Part shown: one piece after another, positions 11,393 to 23,639 of the stretch
Numbering within the stretch: the stretch's first letter is position 1
Layout: each line of letters starts with the position of its first letter
Assembly: GCA_964016885.1 (NCBI GenBank)
Contig: OZ024740.1
Span: 303,352,248-303,416,247 of the forward strand
DNA from: Eledone cirrhosa
Lineage: Eukaryota; Mollusca; Cephalopoda; Octopoda; Eledonidae
DNA length: 64,000 nucleotides
Direction: 5' to 3'
The notes under the pieces: model-generated
Database searches by the model: none
Seen by the model: only the letters and a program-made list of their open reading frames with translations
What the model was told of the DNA's origin: nothing
Made by a program: the position numbers and the translations under genes

Positions 11393-13035
11393 TGTAGTAA
11401 TAACAACAATGTTGTAGTAATAACAAGTGTTGTAGTAATAACAACAACAGTTGTAATAATAACAACAGTGTTGTAGTAATAACAACAACAGTTGTAGTAA
11501 TAACAACAGTGTTGTAGTAATAACAACAATGTTGTAGTAATAACAAGTGTTGTAGTAATAACAACAACAGTTGTAATAATAACAACAGTGTTGTAGTAAT
11601 AACAACAACAGTTGTAATAATAACAACAGTGTTGTAGTAATAACAACAACAGTTGTAGTAATAACAACAGTGTTGTAGTAATAACAAGTGTTGTAGTAAT
11701 AACAACAATGTTGTAGTAATAACAACAGTGCTGTAGTAATAACAACAATGTTGTAGTAATAACAAGTGTTGTAGTAATAACAAGTGCTGTAGTAATAACA
11801 ACAATGTTGTAGTAATAACAACAGTGCTGTAGTAATAACAACAGTGTTGTAGTAATAACAACAATGTTGTAGTAATAACAGCAGTGTTGTAGTAATAAGT
11901 GCTGTAATAACAGCAGTGTTGTAGTAATAAGTGCTGTAATAACAACAGTGTTGTAGTAATAAAAACAGTGTTGTAGTAATAAAAACAGTGTTGTAGTAAT
12001 AACAACAATGTTGTAGTAATAAGTGTTGTAGCAATAACAACAATGTTGTAATAATAACAACAATGTTGTAGTAACAACAATGTTGTAGAAATAACAAAGG
12101 TGTTGTAGTAATAACAAGTGTTGTAGTAATAACAACAGTGTTGTAGTATTAACAACAGTGTTGTAGTAATAACAACAGTGTTGTAGTAATAACAACAATG
12201 TTGTAGTAATAACAAGTGTTGTAGTAATAACAAGTGCTGTAGTAATAACAACAATGTTGTAGTAATAACAACAGTGCTGTAGTAATAACAACAGTGTTGT
12301 AGTAATAACAACAATGTTGTAGTAATAACAGCAGTGTTGTAGTAATAAGTGCTGTAATAACAACAGTGTTGTAGTAATAAAAACAGTGTTGTAGTAATAA
12401 CAACAATGTTGTAGTAATAAGTGTTGTAGTAATAACAACAATGTTGTAGTAATAAGTGTTGTAGCAATAACAACAATGTTGTAATAATAACAACAATGTT
12501 GTAGTAACAACAATGTTGTAGAAATAACAAAGGTGTTGTAGTAATAACAAGTGTTGTAGTAATAACAACAGTGTTGTAGTATTAACAACAGTGTTGTAGT
12601 AATAACAACAGTGTTGTAGTAATAACAACAGTGTTGTAGTAATAACAACAGTGTTGTAGTATTAACAACAGTGTTGTAGTATTAACAACAGTGTTGTAGT
12701 ATTAACAACGGTGTTGTAGTATTAACAACAGTGTTGTAGTATTAACAACGGTGTTGTAGTAATAACAATGGTGTTGTAGTAATAACAGTGTTGTAGTAAT
12801 AACAACAGTGTTGTAGTAATAACAACAGTGTTGTAGTAATAACAACAGTGTTGTAGTAATAACAGTGTTGTAGTAATAACAACGGTGTTTTAATAACAAT
12901 GGTGTTGTAGTAATAACAACAATGTAGTAATAACAGTGTTGTAGTAACAACAACGGTGTTGTAATAACAACGGAGTTGTAGTAACAACGGAGTTGTAATA
13001 ATAACAACAGTGTAGTAACAACAGCAGTGTTATAT
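11393..13035. repeat. Minisatellite, main unit GTGTTGTAGTAATAACAACA (20 bp)
   Basis: About 1.6 kb of tandem units of mainly 20 bp, mixed with 17- and 18-bp versions that lack ACA. Block 11740-12190 is repeated almost word for word at 12190-12640 (offset about 430-450 bp), a higher-order duplication. The minus-strand frames of up to 429 residues (LLLLQHCCYYYN repeats) arise because the unit contains no stop on that strand. The array is cut by later SINE and LINE insertions, with remnants at 14516-14562 and 14742-14760. Confidence 0.95.
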
Positions 13036-13044
13036 TATAATAAT

Positions 13045-13230
13045 TGTTTCTACTTTTGGCACAAGGCCAGCAATTACCCAGTGTATTACTGGTACTTTAT
13101 TTTATCGACCCCGTAAAGATGAAAGGCAAAGTTAACCTCGGCAGGATTTGAACTCAGACCGTAAAGGGATGTAACTATGCTCGAAAGATGGTGTCCGACC
13201 CTCTACCAATACTGCCAATCCACTGCCCTA
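13045..13230 (-). repeat. S1 SINE
   Basis: Near full-length. It sits at the right edge of the 20-bp minisatellite. Confidence 0.85.
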
Positions 13231-13244
13231 TTGTTATATTATAA

Positions 13245-14515
13245 TAATAATAATAATAATGATGAAATTATTGTGTACAGTGCACAGGTGCACTACAACA
13301 CATCAAAGGTGCATGTTTAGTACATAGAATAATTGTTTCTACTTTTGGCACAAGACCAGCAATTATCCCAGTGCATTACTGGTACTTTATTTTATCGACC
13401 CCGTAAGTATGAAAGGCAAAGTTAACCTCGGCGGGATTTGAACTCAGAATGGCAAGGGCCGTAACTATTGTGTCAAAGCATGGTGTCCGATCCTCTACTG
13501 ATACTGCCAATCCACCGCCATAGAATAATGTACAAATGTCAGGAAAATGAGCAAAGTACAAGTCATGAAATACATGTGTGCGTGTGTATGGAGGGGGGAC
13601 ATCAGGTGTAGTGTTGGCGAATCTCAGGAAGCATGGAGGTTATAAAGGATGCAGTGTCTCGACAGCTAACAACTGATGCGGGTAGTTTGTTCTATGCTTC
13701 AGCAACTCTGAGCGTGAAAAAAATGTTTCCGAAAGTCATGGGAGCTGTGCTGTTTTCTGACTTTGTAGGCATGCCCACGTGTGTTAGACACATAGAAATC
13801 AAAAAGGTGCTCAGGGTTGTTGTTGGCAAGATGGTTAATAATTTTGTGCGTGTTTACCAAGTCAGTTGCCAGACGTCAGAGCTTCAATGTATCCATGCCC
13901 AGGGAAGCATGGCGTTCAGAGTATGGTAGATGCATGATGGAGGGTATTCGCTCGGTTACATGTCTCTGAACAGTTTCCAGGAGGTCAATGTTCTGAGCAA
14001 GATAGGGGTTCCAGGCTGGTGATGCAAATTCTAAGTGTGGCCGCACCATAGCTATATACAGCTTTAAATAGATAGCTGGAGAGTGTCTGACAAAGGTCTT
14101 GCTGGGTGTTGCTAAGACACCCTCGGCCTTCTTGACAATTTTAGAAACGTGCTTCGTCTATTGCAAATCGCTGCTGACAGTAATGCCCAGGTCACGTTCA
14201 CAAGAAGACTTCTTGATATTAGTATTGTGGAGGGAGTATGTGGATGCTGGGTTTTTACTCCCAAAATGCATGGTGGTACACTTGTCCACAGTCAACTTGA
14301 GTTAGCAGCCCATGATCCATTGTTGCATTGCAGGCAAGATCTATAGTGTTCAGGATCTGTCCTTTTTATCTCAAGGTACAGCTTGATGTCATCTGCATAT
14401 TCCAGTACTGTGGCATTCTTTAAGTTGGCATCTATGTCATTAATATATGCCACAACAAAAAGGGGGACAAGAACAGATCCCTGTGGTACTCCAGATGACA
14501 TCTCATACGGTAGTG
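13245..14515 (-). mobile_element. CR1-like LINE fragment, interrupted by a SINE
   Basis: Minus-strand translation near 14400-14515 gives SLPYEMSSGVPQGSVLVPLF and a YADDIKLYLEIKRTD segment (RT motif, catalytic YADD). Downstream pieces correspond to the thumb and C-terminal WNKLP region, and the element ends in an AAT-rich microsatellite at 13245, as CR1-type elements do. Compared with the sister copy at 24183-25372, a deletion near 14340 and several frameshifts destroy the frame. The 5' end is truncated inside the RT and abuts minisatellite sequence. Confidence 0.75.
13329..13522 (-). repeat. S1 SINE nested in the CR1-like LINE
   Basis: Flanked on both sides by CATAGAATAAT, an 11-bp target-site duplication. 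The sister LINE at 24183-25372 has no SINE at the matching place (about 24260). Confidence 0.85.
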
Positions 14516-14562
14516 ATAACAACAGTGTTTTAGTAACAACAACAGTGTAGTAGTAACAACAC
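14516..14562. repeat. Remnant of the 20-bp minisatellite
   Basis: AACAACAGTGTT and related units continue directly after the LINE truncation point, so the LINE interrupted the array. Confidence 0.7.
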
Positions 14563-14760
14563 TTACAATAATGGTTTCTGATTTAGGCACAATCCCAACA
14601 AATATGTGGAGAGAGAAAAGTTGATTAAATCGACCTCAGTACTTAACTGGTACTTTATTTTATCAACCCTGTAATCTAACCCGGCAGTATTTAAACTCAG
14701 AACATAAGGGCTATAACTACTGCCAATCCACTGCCCTATAACAACAGTGTTACAATAATT
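14563..14760 (-). repeat. S1 SINE, diverged, with minisatellite remnant after it
   Basis: Lacks part of the head. It is followed by AACAACAGTGTTACAATAAT at 14742-14760. Confidence 0.7.
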
Positions 14761-14951
14761 AAAGCAATGTTATAAGAGTAGTATTTATGAATGATATAGG
14801 ACATTACAAGCTGAAATTTGAAATAGAAAAGAACAATAGGTCCTACTGCTGGAATTAAAACCATGTATCAATCACTTGCTAGGTGACTGCTTAACTAATT
14901 ACATATCAAAGTATTTGCTGTTCCATATTCTCAAATTAGGTCCTACAAATC

Positions 14952-14986
14952 ATTCCTGCTATGTTAACAGTTAACATAGCAGGAAT
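14952..14986. repeat. Perfect 17-bp inverted repeat with 1-nt spacer
   Basis: ATTCCTGCTATGTTAAC, one A, then its exact reverse complement. Pairing continues outward with one mismatch. It could form a cruciform or hairpin. No gene is next to it. Confidence 0.9.
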
Positions 14987-15149
14987 AATTTGAGAAGATG
15001 AGATGGTATGTACTCTGTAATGTAATCAGAAATGTAGATCCCTGGAAAAAGATTAAACAATATGTGGTTTGAATCTTATCTGTGTGTCTGAAATTGGTAT
15101 TTATTTGTACTGCTGTTTCATATTATTTACATTAAGATCTCAGTAGTTA

Positions 15150-15335
15150 ATTAATGGTTTCCAATTTAGGGACAAGGTTAACGATTATAATGACACAAGT
15201 ATTAGATTGGTACTTTATTTTATCAACCCTGGAAGGTAATGTTGGCCATGGTGAGGCTTGGACTCTGAACATAAGGAACTGGAACAAATACCACAAAGCA
15301 TTTTATCTGTGGCTCTACTAATTCTCCAATCCAAC
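15150..15335 (-). repeat. S1 SINE, diverged
   Basis: TGGTACTTTATTTTATCAAC and the head region are readable. It abuts the 19-bp satellite on its right. Confidence 0.7.
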
Positions 15336-18300
15336 ACTCTTCTGCCAATCCAATACTCTTATTCCAATCCAACACTCTTCTGCCAATCCAACACTCTTCT
15401 GCCAATCCAATACTCTTATTCCAATCCAACACTCTTCTGCCAATCCAACACTCTTCTGCCAATCCAACACTCTTCTACCAATCCAACGCTCTTCTGCCAA
15501 TCCAACGCTCTTCTGCCAATCCAATGCTCTTCTGCCAATCCAACGCTCTTCTGCCAATCCAACGCTCTTCTGCCAATCCAACGCTCTTCTGCCAATCCAA
15601 CGCTCTTCTGCCAATCCAACGCTCTTCTGCCAATCCAATGCTCTTCTGCCAATCCAACGCTCTTCTGCTAATCCAACACTCTTCTGCCAATCCAACGCTC
15701 TTCTGCCAATCCAACGCTCTTCTGCCAATCCAACGCTCTTCTGCCAATCCAACACTCTTCTGTCAATCCAACACTCTTCTGCCAATCCAACACCCTTCTG
15801 CCAATCCAACGCTCTTCTGCCAATCCAACGCTCTTCTGCCAATCCAACGCTCTTCTGCCAATCCAACGCTCTTCTGCCAATCCAACGCTCTTCTGCCAAT
15901 CCAACGCTCTTCTGCCAATCCAACACTCTTCTGCCAATCCAACACTCTTCTGCTAATCCAACACTCTTCTGCTAATCCAACACTCTTCTGCTAATCCAAC
16001 ACTCTTCTGCCAATCCAACACTCTTCTGCCAATCCAACACTCTTCTGCCAATCCAACACTCTTCTGCCAATCCAACACTCTTCTGCTAATCCAACGCTCT
16101 TCTGCCAATCCAACACTCTTCTGCCAATCCAACGCTCATCTGCCAATCCAACACTCTTCTGCTAATCCAACACTCTTCTGCTAATCCAACACTCTTCTGC
16201 CAATCCAACACTCTTCTGCCAATCCAACACTCTTCTGCCAATCCAACACTCTTCTGCTAATCCAACGCTCTTCTGCCAATCCAACACTCTTCTGCCAATC
16301 CAGCACTCTTCTGCCAATCCAACACTCTTCTGCTAATCCAACACTCTTCTGCCAATCCAACACTCTTCTGCTATTCCAACGCTCTTCTGCTAATCCAACG
16401 CTCTTCTGCCAATCCAACAATCTTCTGCCAATCCAAAACTCTTCTGCTAATCCAACACTCTTCTGCCAATCCAACACTCTTCTGCCAATCCAACACTCTT
16501 CTGCCAATCCAACACTCTTCTGCCAATCCAACACTATTCTGCTAATCCAACACTCTTCTGCCAATCCAACACTCTTCTGCCAATCCAACACTCTTCTGCT
16601 GATCCAACACTCTTCTGCCAATCCAACGCTCTTCTGCTAATCCAACACTCTTCTGCCAATCCAACACTCTTCTGCTAATCCAACACTCTTCTGCCAATCC
16701 AACACTCTTCTGCCAATCCAACACTCTTCTGCCAATCCAACACTCTTCTGCCAATCCAACACTCTTCTGCTAATCCAACACTCTTCTGCTAATCCAACAC
16801 TATTCTGCTAATCCAACACTATTCTGCTAATCCAACACTCTTCTGCCAATCCAACACTCTTCTGCCAATCCAACACTCTTCTGCTAATCCAACACTCTTC
16901 TGCCAATCCAACACTCTTCTGCCAATCCAACACTCTTCTGCCAATCCAACACTCTTCTGCTAATCCAACACTCTTCTGCTAATCCAACACTATTCTGCTA
17001 ATCCAACACTCTTCTGCCAATCCAACACTCTTCTGCCAATCCAACACTCTTCTGCTAATCCAACACTCTTCTGCCAATCCAACGCTCTTCTGCTAATCCA
17101 ACACTCTTCTGCCAATCCAACACTCTTCTGCCAATCCAACACTCTTCTGCCAATCCAACACTCTTCTGCCAATCCAACGCTCTTCTGCCAATCCAACGCT
17201 CTTCTGCTAATCCAACGCTCTTCTGCTAATCCAACACTCTTCTGCCAATCCAACACTCTTCTGCCAATCCAACACTCTTCTGCCAATCCAACACACTTCT
17301 GCTAATCCAACACTCTTCTGCTAATCCAACACTATTCTGCTAATCCAACGCTCTTCTGCCAATCCAACACTCTTCTGCCAATCCAACACTCTTCTGCCAA
17401 TCCAACACACTTCTGCTAATCCAACACTATTCTGCTAATCCAACGCTCTTCTGCCAATCCAACACACTTCTGCCAATCAAACACACTTCTGCCAATCCAA
17501 CACTCTTCTGCCAATCCAACACACTTCTGCCAATCCAACACACTTCTGCCAATCCAACACCCTTCTGCCAATCCAACACTCTCTCTAATCCAACACTCTC
17601 TGCTAATCCAACACACTTCTGCCAATCCAACACACTTCTGCCAATCCAACACTCTTCTGCCAATCCAACACTCTTCTGCCAATCCAACACTCTTCTGCTA
17701 ATCCAACACACTTCTGCCAATCCAACACACTTCTGCCAATCCAACACACTTCTGCCAATCCAACACTCTTCTGCCAATCCAACACACTTCTGCCAATCCA
17801 ACACACTTCTGCCAATCCAACACACTTCTGCCAATCCAACACACTTCTGCCAATCCAACACACTTCTGCCAATCCAACACCCTTCTGCCAATCCAACACT
17901 CTCTCTAATCCAACACTCTCTGCCAATCCAACACACTCTCTGCCAATCCAACACACTTCTGCCAATCCAACACACTTCTGCCAATCCAACACTCTTCTGC
18001 CAATCCAACACTCTTCTGCCAATCCAACACTCTTCTGCCAATCCAACACACTTCTGCCAATCCAACACACTTCTGCCAATCCAACACACTTCTGCCAATC
18101 CAACACACTTCTGCCAATCCAACACTCTTCTGCCAATCCAACACACTTCTGCCAATCCAACACACTTCTGCCAATCCAACACACTTCTGCCAATCCAACA
18201 CACTTCTGCCAATCCAACACCCTTCTGCCAATCCAACACTCTCTCTAATCCAACACTCTCTGCTAATCCAACACACTTCTGCCAATCCAACACACTTCTG

Positions 18301-18560
18301 CCAATCCAACACTCTTCTGCCAATCCAACACACTTCTGCCAATCCAACACACTTCTGCCAATCCAACACCCTTCTGCCAATCCAACACTCTTCTGCCAAT
18401 CCAACACACTTCTGCCAATCCAACACACTTCTGCCAATCCAACACCCTTCTGCCAATCCAACACACTTCTGCCAATCCAACACACTTCTGCCAATCCAAC
18501 ACTCTTCTGCTAATCCAACACTCTTCTGCTAATCCAACACTCTTCTGCTAATCTAACACC
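15336..18560. repeat. 19-bp satellite array, unit CCAATCCAACACTCTTCTG
   Basis: About 3.2 kb and roughly 165-170 units. Variants are regional: ACGCTC units dominate about 15480-15910, ACACTC units the middle, and ACACAC units from about 17460 on. In the right third a marker CTCTCTAATCCAACACTCTC recurs at 17581, 17901 and 18241, giving a higher-order period of 320-340 bp (17-18 units). Because 19 is not a multiple of 3 and the minus strand of the unit has no stop, all three minus frames stay open and give a 19-residue repeat (CWIGRRVLDWQKSVGLAEE). I see no promoter, splice or composition evidence that this is a protein. Confidence 0.97.
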
Positions 18561-18671
18561 CCAGCATGTAATTAATGATGATAATAACAAGGGTGACAGT
18601 GTTACAATAATCACATCAAAATAATTAATACTTCTAAAAATCTACACCCATTATTTGTTTAGAATTTAGGC

Positions 18672-18892
18672 TAGTGGATTGACAGTGTCAGTAGGGCATT
18701 GGACAGCATGCTTCGAGGCATATAGTTACATCCTTTTACTTTCTGAATTCAAATCTCACTGAGGTTAGCGTTACCTTTCATTTTTATGGGGTCGATAAAA
18801 TAAAGTACCAGCAATGCACTGGGGTAGAATTAATCAACTTTCCCTCCTCCCTTCAAATTGCTGGCCATGTGACAAAAGCATAAACAATTATT
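18672..18892 (+). repeat. S1 SINE, full-length long-body variant
   Basis: The head GTGGATTGACAGTGTCAGTA through ACAATTATTTG, with the TTAATCAACTTTCCCTCC insert. Confidence 0.85.
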
Positions 18893-19190
18893 TGTTGGAA
18901 GTTTATTGGAGAAATATTCACTAACACAGCTGTTAAAGCATGACTTTTATTGATGATTTGGAAATGATGGTTTCACATTGACAGCTTGTGGAAAATATTA
19001 ACTATCAAACACACATGCAGACACATGTACACACACATGCCAGACAATGGCTGTTGACCACTGACCTGTGTGAGTGAAATAAGCTATGACCCTTATGTTT
19101 TCATATCATCAATATCCTGACAAATGTCAATCAAGTTGGAAGTTAGGTGAATAACCTGAGACAAAAAACTTGACCAAAACACATTACTAT

Positions 19191-19194
<4 letters not shown>

Positions 19195-19232
<38 letters not shown>
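19195..19232. repeat. (TA)n microsatellite
   Basis: About 17 TA units beside the 3' end of the following LINE. Confidence 0.95.
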
Positions 19233-19240
<8 letters not shown>

Positions 19241-19242
19241 CA

Positions 19243-22098
19243 TCATCATTTTACGTCCGCTTTTCCCTGCTTGCAAGGGTTGGACGGGTCCTATTCAACA
19301 CAGTATTTCCCCACTTGTCACGGTCCTACGTTATCTCCTCGGTGAGCTTCAGCGATCTGACATCTGCTCTCACCACCTCCGCCCATGTTTTTCATGGTCT
19401 ACCTCTACTGCGTCTTCCTTCTACTGGGATTTCTTGGCACTTCTTTACCCAGCGGTCATCCTCCATGCGCATCACATGTCCATACCATCTCAGCCTTCTC
19501 TCCTGCACACCACAACTTATACCCAGTTTCTTTCTCAACCCGTCTATGCTTGGTCGTTCACGCACATTGACATTGCACATCCAATGGAGCATACTTGCTT
19601 CATTTCTCTCCAGCCGTCGCATATCCTCTGCAGTTGCTGCCCATGTAGCATCACGCATCTCACACAAGCATCATATAACCGTCCTTTCGTACACAGAGAG
19701 AAACCCTTCTTTGTCAACAAAGGAAGCAGCTCCCTAAACGTCTTCCAACCTGTCCTTATTCTAGATACTATGGCCTCAGAACACCCCCCTCCCATGCTAA
19801 TCTTATCACCTAGGTACTGGAAGCTATCAACCACTTCTATAGAACCCACCTGCATTGGAAAAATGTCTCTATCACTGCGATTACTACTGCCAACTTTCCC
19901 TGTACATCTACTGCATATGTAATTTTCCCTACCTGTTAGTTTGCCTGCTATCCCACTACATCTCTTGTGGACCCAAGATCTGCATTGCGTACATTTTATG
20001 GAATTTATGCCAGTTCCTTTCCTACATATCGAACATGGCCATTTCCCTGATGGAATCAGAGTATTGTCCTCTCTTCTAATCAGCACTTTTGTCTTAGCTA
20101 TGTTCACTCTCAGTCCTCTTGATTCCAACTGCTGTTTCCATAGCCAGAATTTATTCTCTAGCTCCTCTACTGATTCTGCTATAAGAACGAGACCATCAGC
20201 ATAGAGAAGTTCCTATGGGCATCCAATCTTAAACTCCTCTGTTATGGCATGGAGGACTATAATGAACAAGAGCGGACTGAGGACCGAACTCTGATGTACA
20301 CCTACTTATATCTTGAATTCCTCACTAAACTCCATACCTACTCTCACTTTACTGCCAGCACCCCTGTACATAGCTTGCACTGTCCTCACAAGCCATTCCT
20401 CTACCCCTAGTTTCCTTAAGGACCACCAGATGACAGATCGGGGTACCCTATCAAAGGTCTTCTCTAGGTCAACAAAAACTAAGTATAGTGGCTTATTCTT
20501 CTCTAAGAACTTCTCTTGTAGTTGCCTCACTAAGAAGAGGGCATCTGTTGTACTTTTCCGAGGCACAAAACCAAACTGCATCTCATCTAATTTGACCCTT
20601 TCTCTAATCAGTTGCGCTAATATTCTCTCTGCCACTTTCATAACCTGATCCATCAGCTTTATGCCCCTATAACTGCTCCTCTCTAGAGCATCCCCTTTAC
20701 CTTTGTAGCAATTTATGATAATACTGCTGCACCAGTCTTTGGGTATGACACCACCATATATAACTTGATTGATGATGAATGCAACCAGTTTAATTCCTAC
20801 TTCACCTGGTGCCTTCAGCATCTCAGCAACTATCCCCAACGGTCCAGCAGCCTTACCATTCTTCATTTCTTTAATTGCCTTTTGTACCCTATATTCGTCA
20901 ATCTCAATAGCTGGTCCCTCTGTTGGGTCTACTGGGGGTAATTTCTCTCTGTCCCATTCGTTCTCCACATTCATCAGTCTCTCATAGTGACATTTCCAGG
21001 CTTCCTGTTTTTGATGATTTGTGACACTAAGTACACCGGCATCATTCCGGATACACTTATCTCCAACAACATCCTGATTTGCACTGACATACTGCCTTGC
21101 AATATGGAACACCGCACGTCTCTGATCTTCCCGTCGCAGAACATTGGCAAACCTCCTACTCTCAACCTCCCTACATGCTAAGTACACCTGACGTCTAGCT
21201 TCTCTCTTAGCGGCTGTGTATCCTTCCCTACTCCCACTATTTTTCCAAGCCTTCCATGCCAGTCTTTTGTCTCTAATGGCCCTATCACTCTGTCTGGTTG
21301 AAGCTTGCCCCAACCACAAGTTTCATCAGTAGCCTGCAGTAAGTTGTCACGTAAGAAATTCCAGTTATCGTCTATGTCATACAACTCTAAATCGACTTCT
21401 TTTTCGTCATACACGTCTTGAAGTGCTTTGCTAAATTTATATTTTAATGAAAGGTCTTTTAGCTTCCAGACCTTTCTTTTCCACACCTTCCTGTATATCT
21501 CATTCTTTCTCATGCTTACTGAGATGTCACTAACGACTAACCTATGCTGTGGTGTACATTCTTCCCCAGGGTATGCCTTAGTATTTGACATCATCTGTCT
21601 GTCTCGTTATCTAACTAGCAGGAAGTCAATCTGGCTTATGTGCTCGCCTGATTTGTAGGTTATAAGGTGGTTGGTAGACTTCTGGAAGTTAGTGTTGCAA
21701 ATGGTTAGTGCATTTGCATCACAAAATTCAAGAAGCCTTACTCCTTCATTTCTTGAGCCGTAACCGTGCCCACCATGTACCCCAGTGTATCCATCTTGGA
21801 GCTTTCCAACATGTCCATTGAAGTCCCCTGCTAGCATAACAATGTCTCCGTCCTCTGTCATTGAGGCTGTTTGTAAAAGTTGCTCATAAAAGCAGTCTTT
21901 CTCTTTTTTACCTAGGCCTGCCTGGGGAGCATAGGCAGAGATGATTGTCAGTAGTCTCTTGCCTACAACTAATCTAAGCTTAATTATTCTATCACTAACT
22001 CTAACAACCTCCATTGTCCTATTGATCCATCTCTCAGCCAGTAATATGCCCACCCCACTACCATGCGCAGCCCTAACATGGTTAGTGTTATTGCTGTT
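19243..22098 (-). mobile_element. RTE-type LINE, 5'-truncated and inactivated
   Basis: Minus-strand order: second half of an apurinic-type endonuclease (21607-22098; LLAERWINRTMEVVRVSD, AGDFNGHVG, SQIDFLLVR); linker; reverse transcriptase (20130-21320; EMKNGKAAGP, FVDLEKTFDRVPRSVIWWSL); a C4HC3 PHD-like zinc module (about 19940-20050; CSICRKGTGINSIKC, SWVHKRCSG); and a C-terminal region ending near 19400. Damage: frameshifts at several joints, a stop before the VHQSSVLSPLLF motif, and the catalytic YADD changed to YADG (near 20190). The 3' tail ends in ACGTAAAATGATGATG at 19243. The host protein CFDP2 is related to this class, but this is a transposon. Confidence 0.85.
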
Positions 22099-22545
22099 TA
22101 CACATATATATAAAAGAATAGTAAATATTTAATATCTAATATTTGATAGTCAGTAATACAGAAGACCCAACTTCCCACAAGCACAGGTCAAAACTGAAGC
22201 ATATATATATATATACAGTATGCACCTAGATAAAAAATAAAGAATAAGAAAGAAAATTGGAAGCTAGCCAGTATAGGGCTCAAACCCACGACATCCATGT
22301 TATTAGCATGATATTCTAGGCTTTTCATTGTTTTGACTTTAGAAATTAAATAGATCACACGTGCGCACACACACACACACACTTATAAATATATAATGTA
22401 CCAGGTCAATAAGTATTTTTTCAGTTCAGTATACGGGCTACTATGTTAAGTTGATAAACAGTTGATCATTAACTAGAAATAATGTAGTCCATTCTGAATG
22501 TGGGAGCAGCAACTGATACAAGATACTTGGCAGATCATGAAATAT
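22099..22545. other. Spacer with a tRNA-like fragment and CA repeat
   Basis: 22260-22325 reads on the minus strand as a decayed tRNA-like SINE head (CGTGGGTTTGAGCCC resembles a B box). A short CA run lies at 22367-22381. Confidence 0.4.
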
Positions 22546-22549
22546 TTAA

Positions 22550-22730
22550 CCCTTTAGTTACCAACCCAGCCAAGACCAGCTCTGATCTACGAAATAAAAC
22601 CACCCATTTTAAAGCTTTCTAATTTAAATTAAAATCTTCCAACATAATTTTCTTTAAGAACATTATATTTAGTTACTATCTTAGTAATTAGAATACAGTA
22701 TATTTCATTAGAAATGTGGTCATGAAAAAG
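22550..22730. mobile_element. MITE-B copy with TTAA at both ends
   Basis: TTAA at 22546-22549 and again at 22731-22734 flank CCCTTTAGTTACCAACCC...TGGTCATGAAAAAG. Part of the interior (TTTGAGGGATTTACT block) is deleted. Confidence 0.75.
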
Positions 22731-23094
22731 TTAAAGGGATAGATTTTTAAGATGATAACAGCTTTGAAGATTTGGGGAAAGTCATCAGTAAAACAAATAT
22801 ATGCAGAAGAGACTGCTACACTGAGATAACAAGAGTGTAAATGTATGGTCCATGAAAAAGAACCAAGAATTTATTATAGATGAGAATCCCCATGGCAAAT
22901 ATTTAAAAAAATGGTTGGGATGAACCATGTGATATGAAGCATAGAAAAATGTTATAGTTTCTATAATTGGAGAATAGATAGTGACGTAATGATGAATAAA
23001 AATATTAGTCATGGCTCATGCTGTCATAGCAACAATAATAATGATTTCTTATACAGATACAAGGTCACCAAAACAATTTGTAAAGAAGAAATAC
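22731..23094. other. Spacer, nothing recognised
   Basis: AT-rich, no supported feature. Confidence 0.45.
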
Positions 23095-23443
23095 CACAGG
23101 TCCCAAATAATAGGGAGGTGGGGGATGGAGTGGGTTGATAATTTTTCTAGGTTGTCTCAGTTGATTTTTTAAAACCAGAATTAGTCATTTAGTTTGCATA
23201 TTGAGACCCCAACCCAACTTATTTATTTTATAACATATGAGATTTCTAGTAATGTTGTTTTTTTATCGTGTAATGTTTTTAATGTCTAAAGAAAATTATC
23301 GCAGGAATGCTAGCACCTAATATAAAATTTTGCCGGAGATAGATTTAGCAAAATTTAATTAGCAGGGGCTGGGAGGGTTGAAAAAAATCTGAAAAATTAA
23401 TAAGCAGTGTGGGGAAGGGTGATTATTAGAAACCCAAGAGTAT
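23095..23443. mobile_element. MITE-A copy
   Basis: GGTCCCAAATAATAG at the left, family core CAGAATTAGTCATTTAGTTT, then GATTATTAGAAACCCAAGAG at the right. A weak S1-like block follows at 23455-23535. Confidence 0.7.
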
Positions 23444-23639
23444 TGTCAATTCAGTTTATCCCTGTACATGACTCAAGATGAAAGACAAAGCTGTTCTAAA
23501 CAGGATTTGAACTCCAAACATAGAGGCTCTACTATTGAAACTGTTATTGACTTTGCTATGTTTGCTGATGGTGGTATGTTTATGGATTTAAACCCACATA
23601 TAGTCAGTAGTCATTAAGGGGTACATATCAGTATTGTTG

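Noticed and set aside
11241..12648. Minus-strand frames of 237-429 residues rich in L, Q, H, C, Y
   Set aside because: They are direct translations of the 20-bp minisatellite, open in more than one frame, with no start context or family match.
15223..18502. Many long frames with WIGRRVLDWQKSVGLAEE-type repeats, and plus-strand QSNALLPIQRSSANPT repeats
   Set aside because: The 19-bp unit lacks stops in these frames, so every reading frame is open. Overlapping frames encode the same peptide, the signature of satellite DNA rather than a repeat protein.
15336..18560. CRISPR-like array of short repeats
   Set aside because: Units are contiguous with no unique spacers, and the DNA is clearly animal nuclear.
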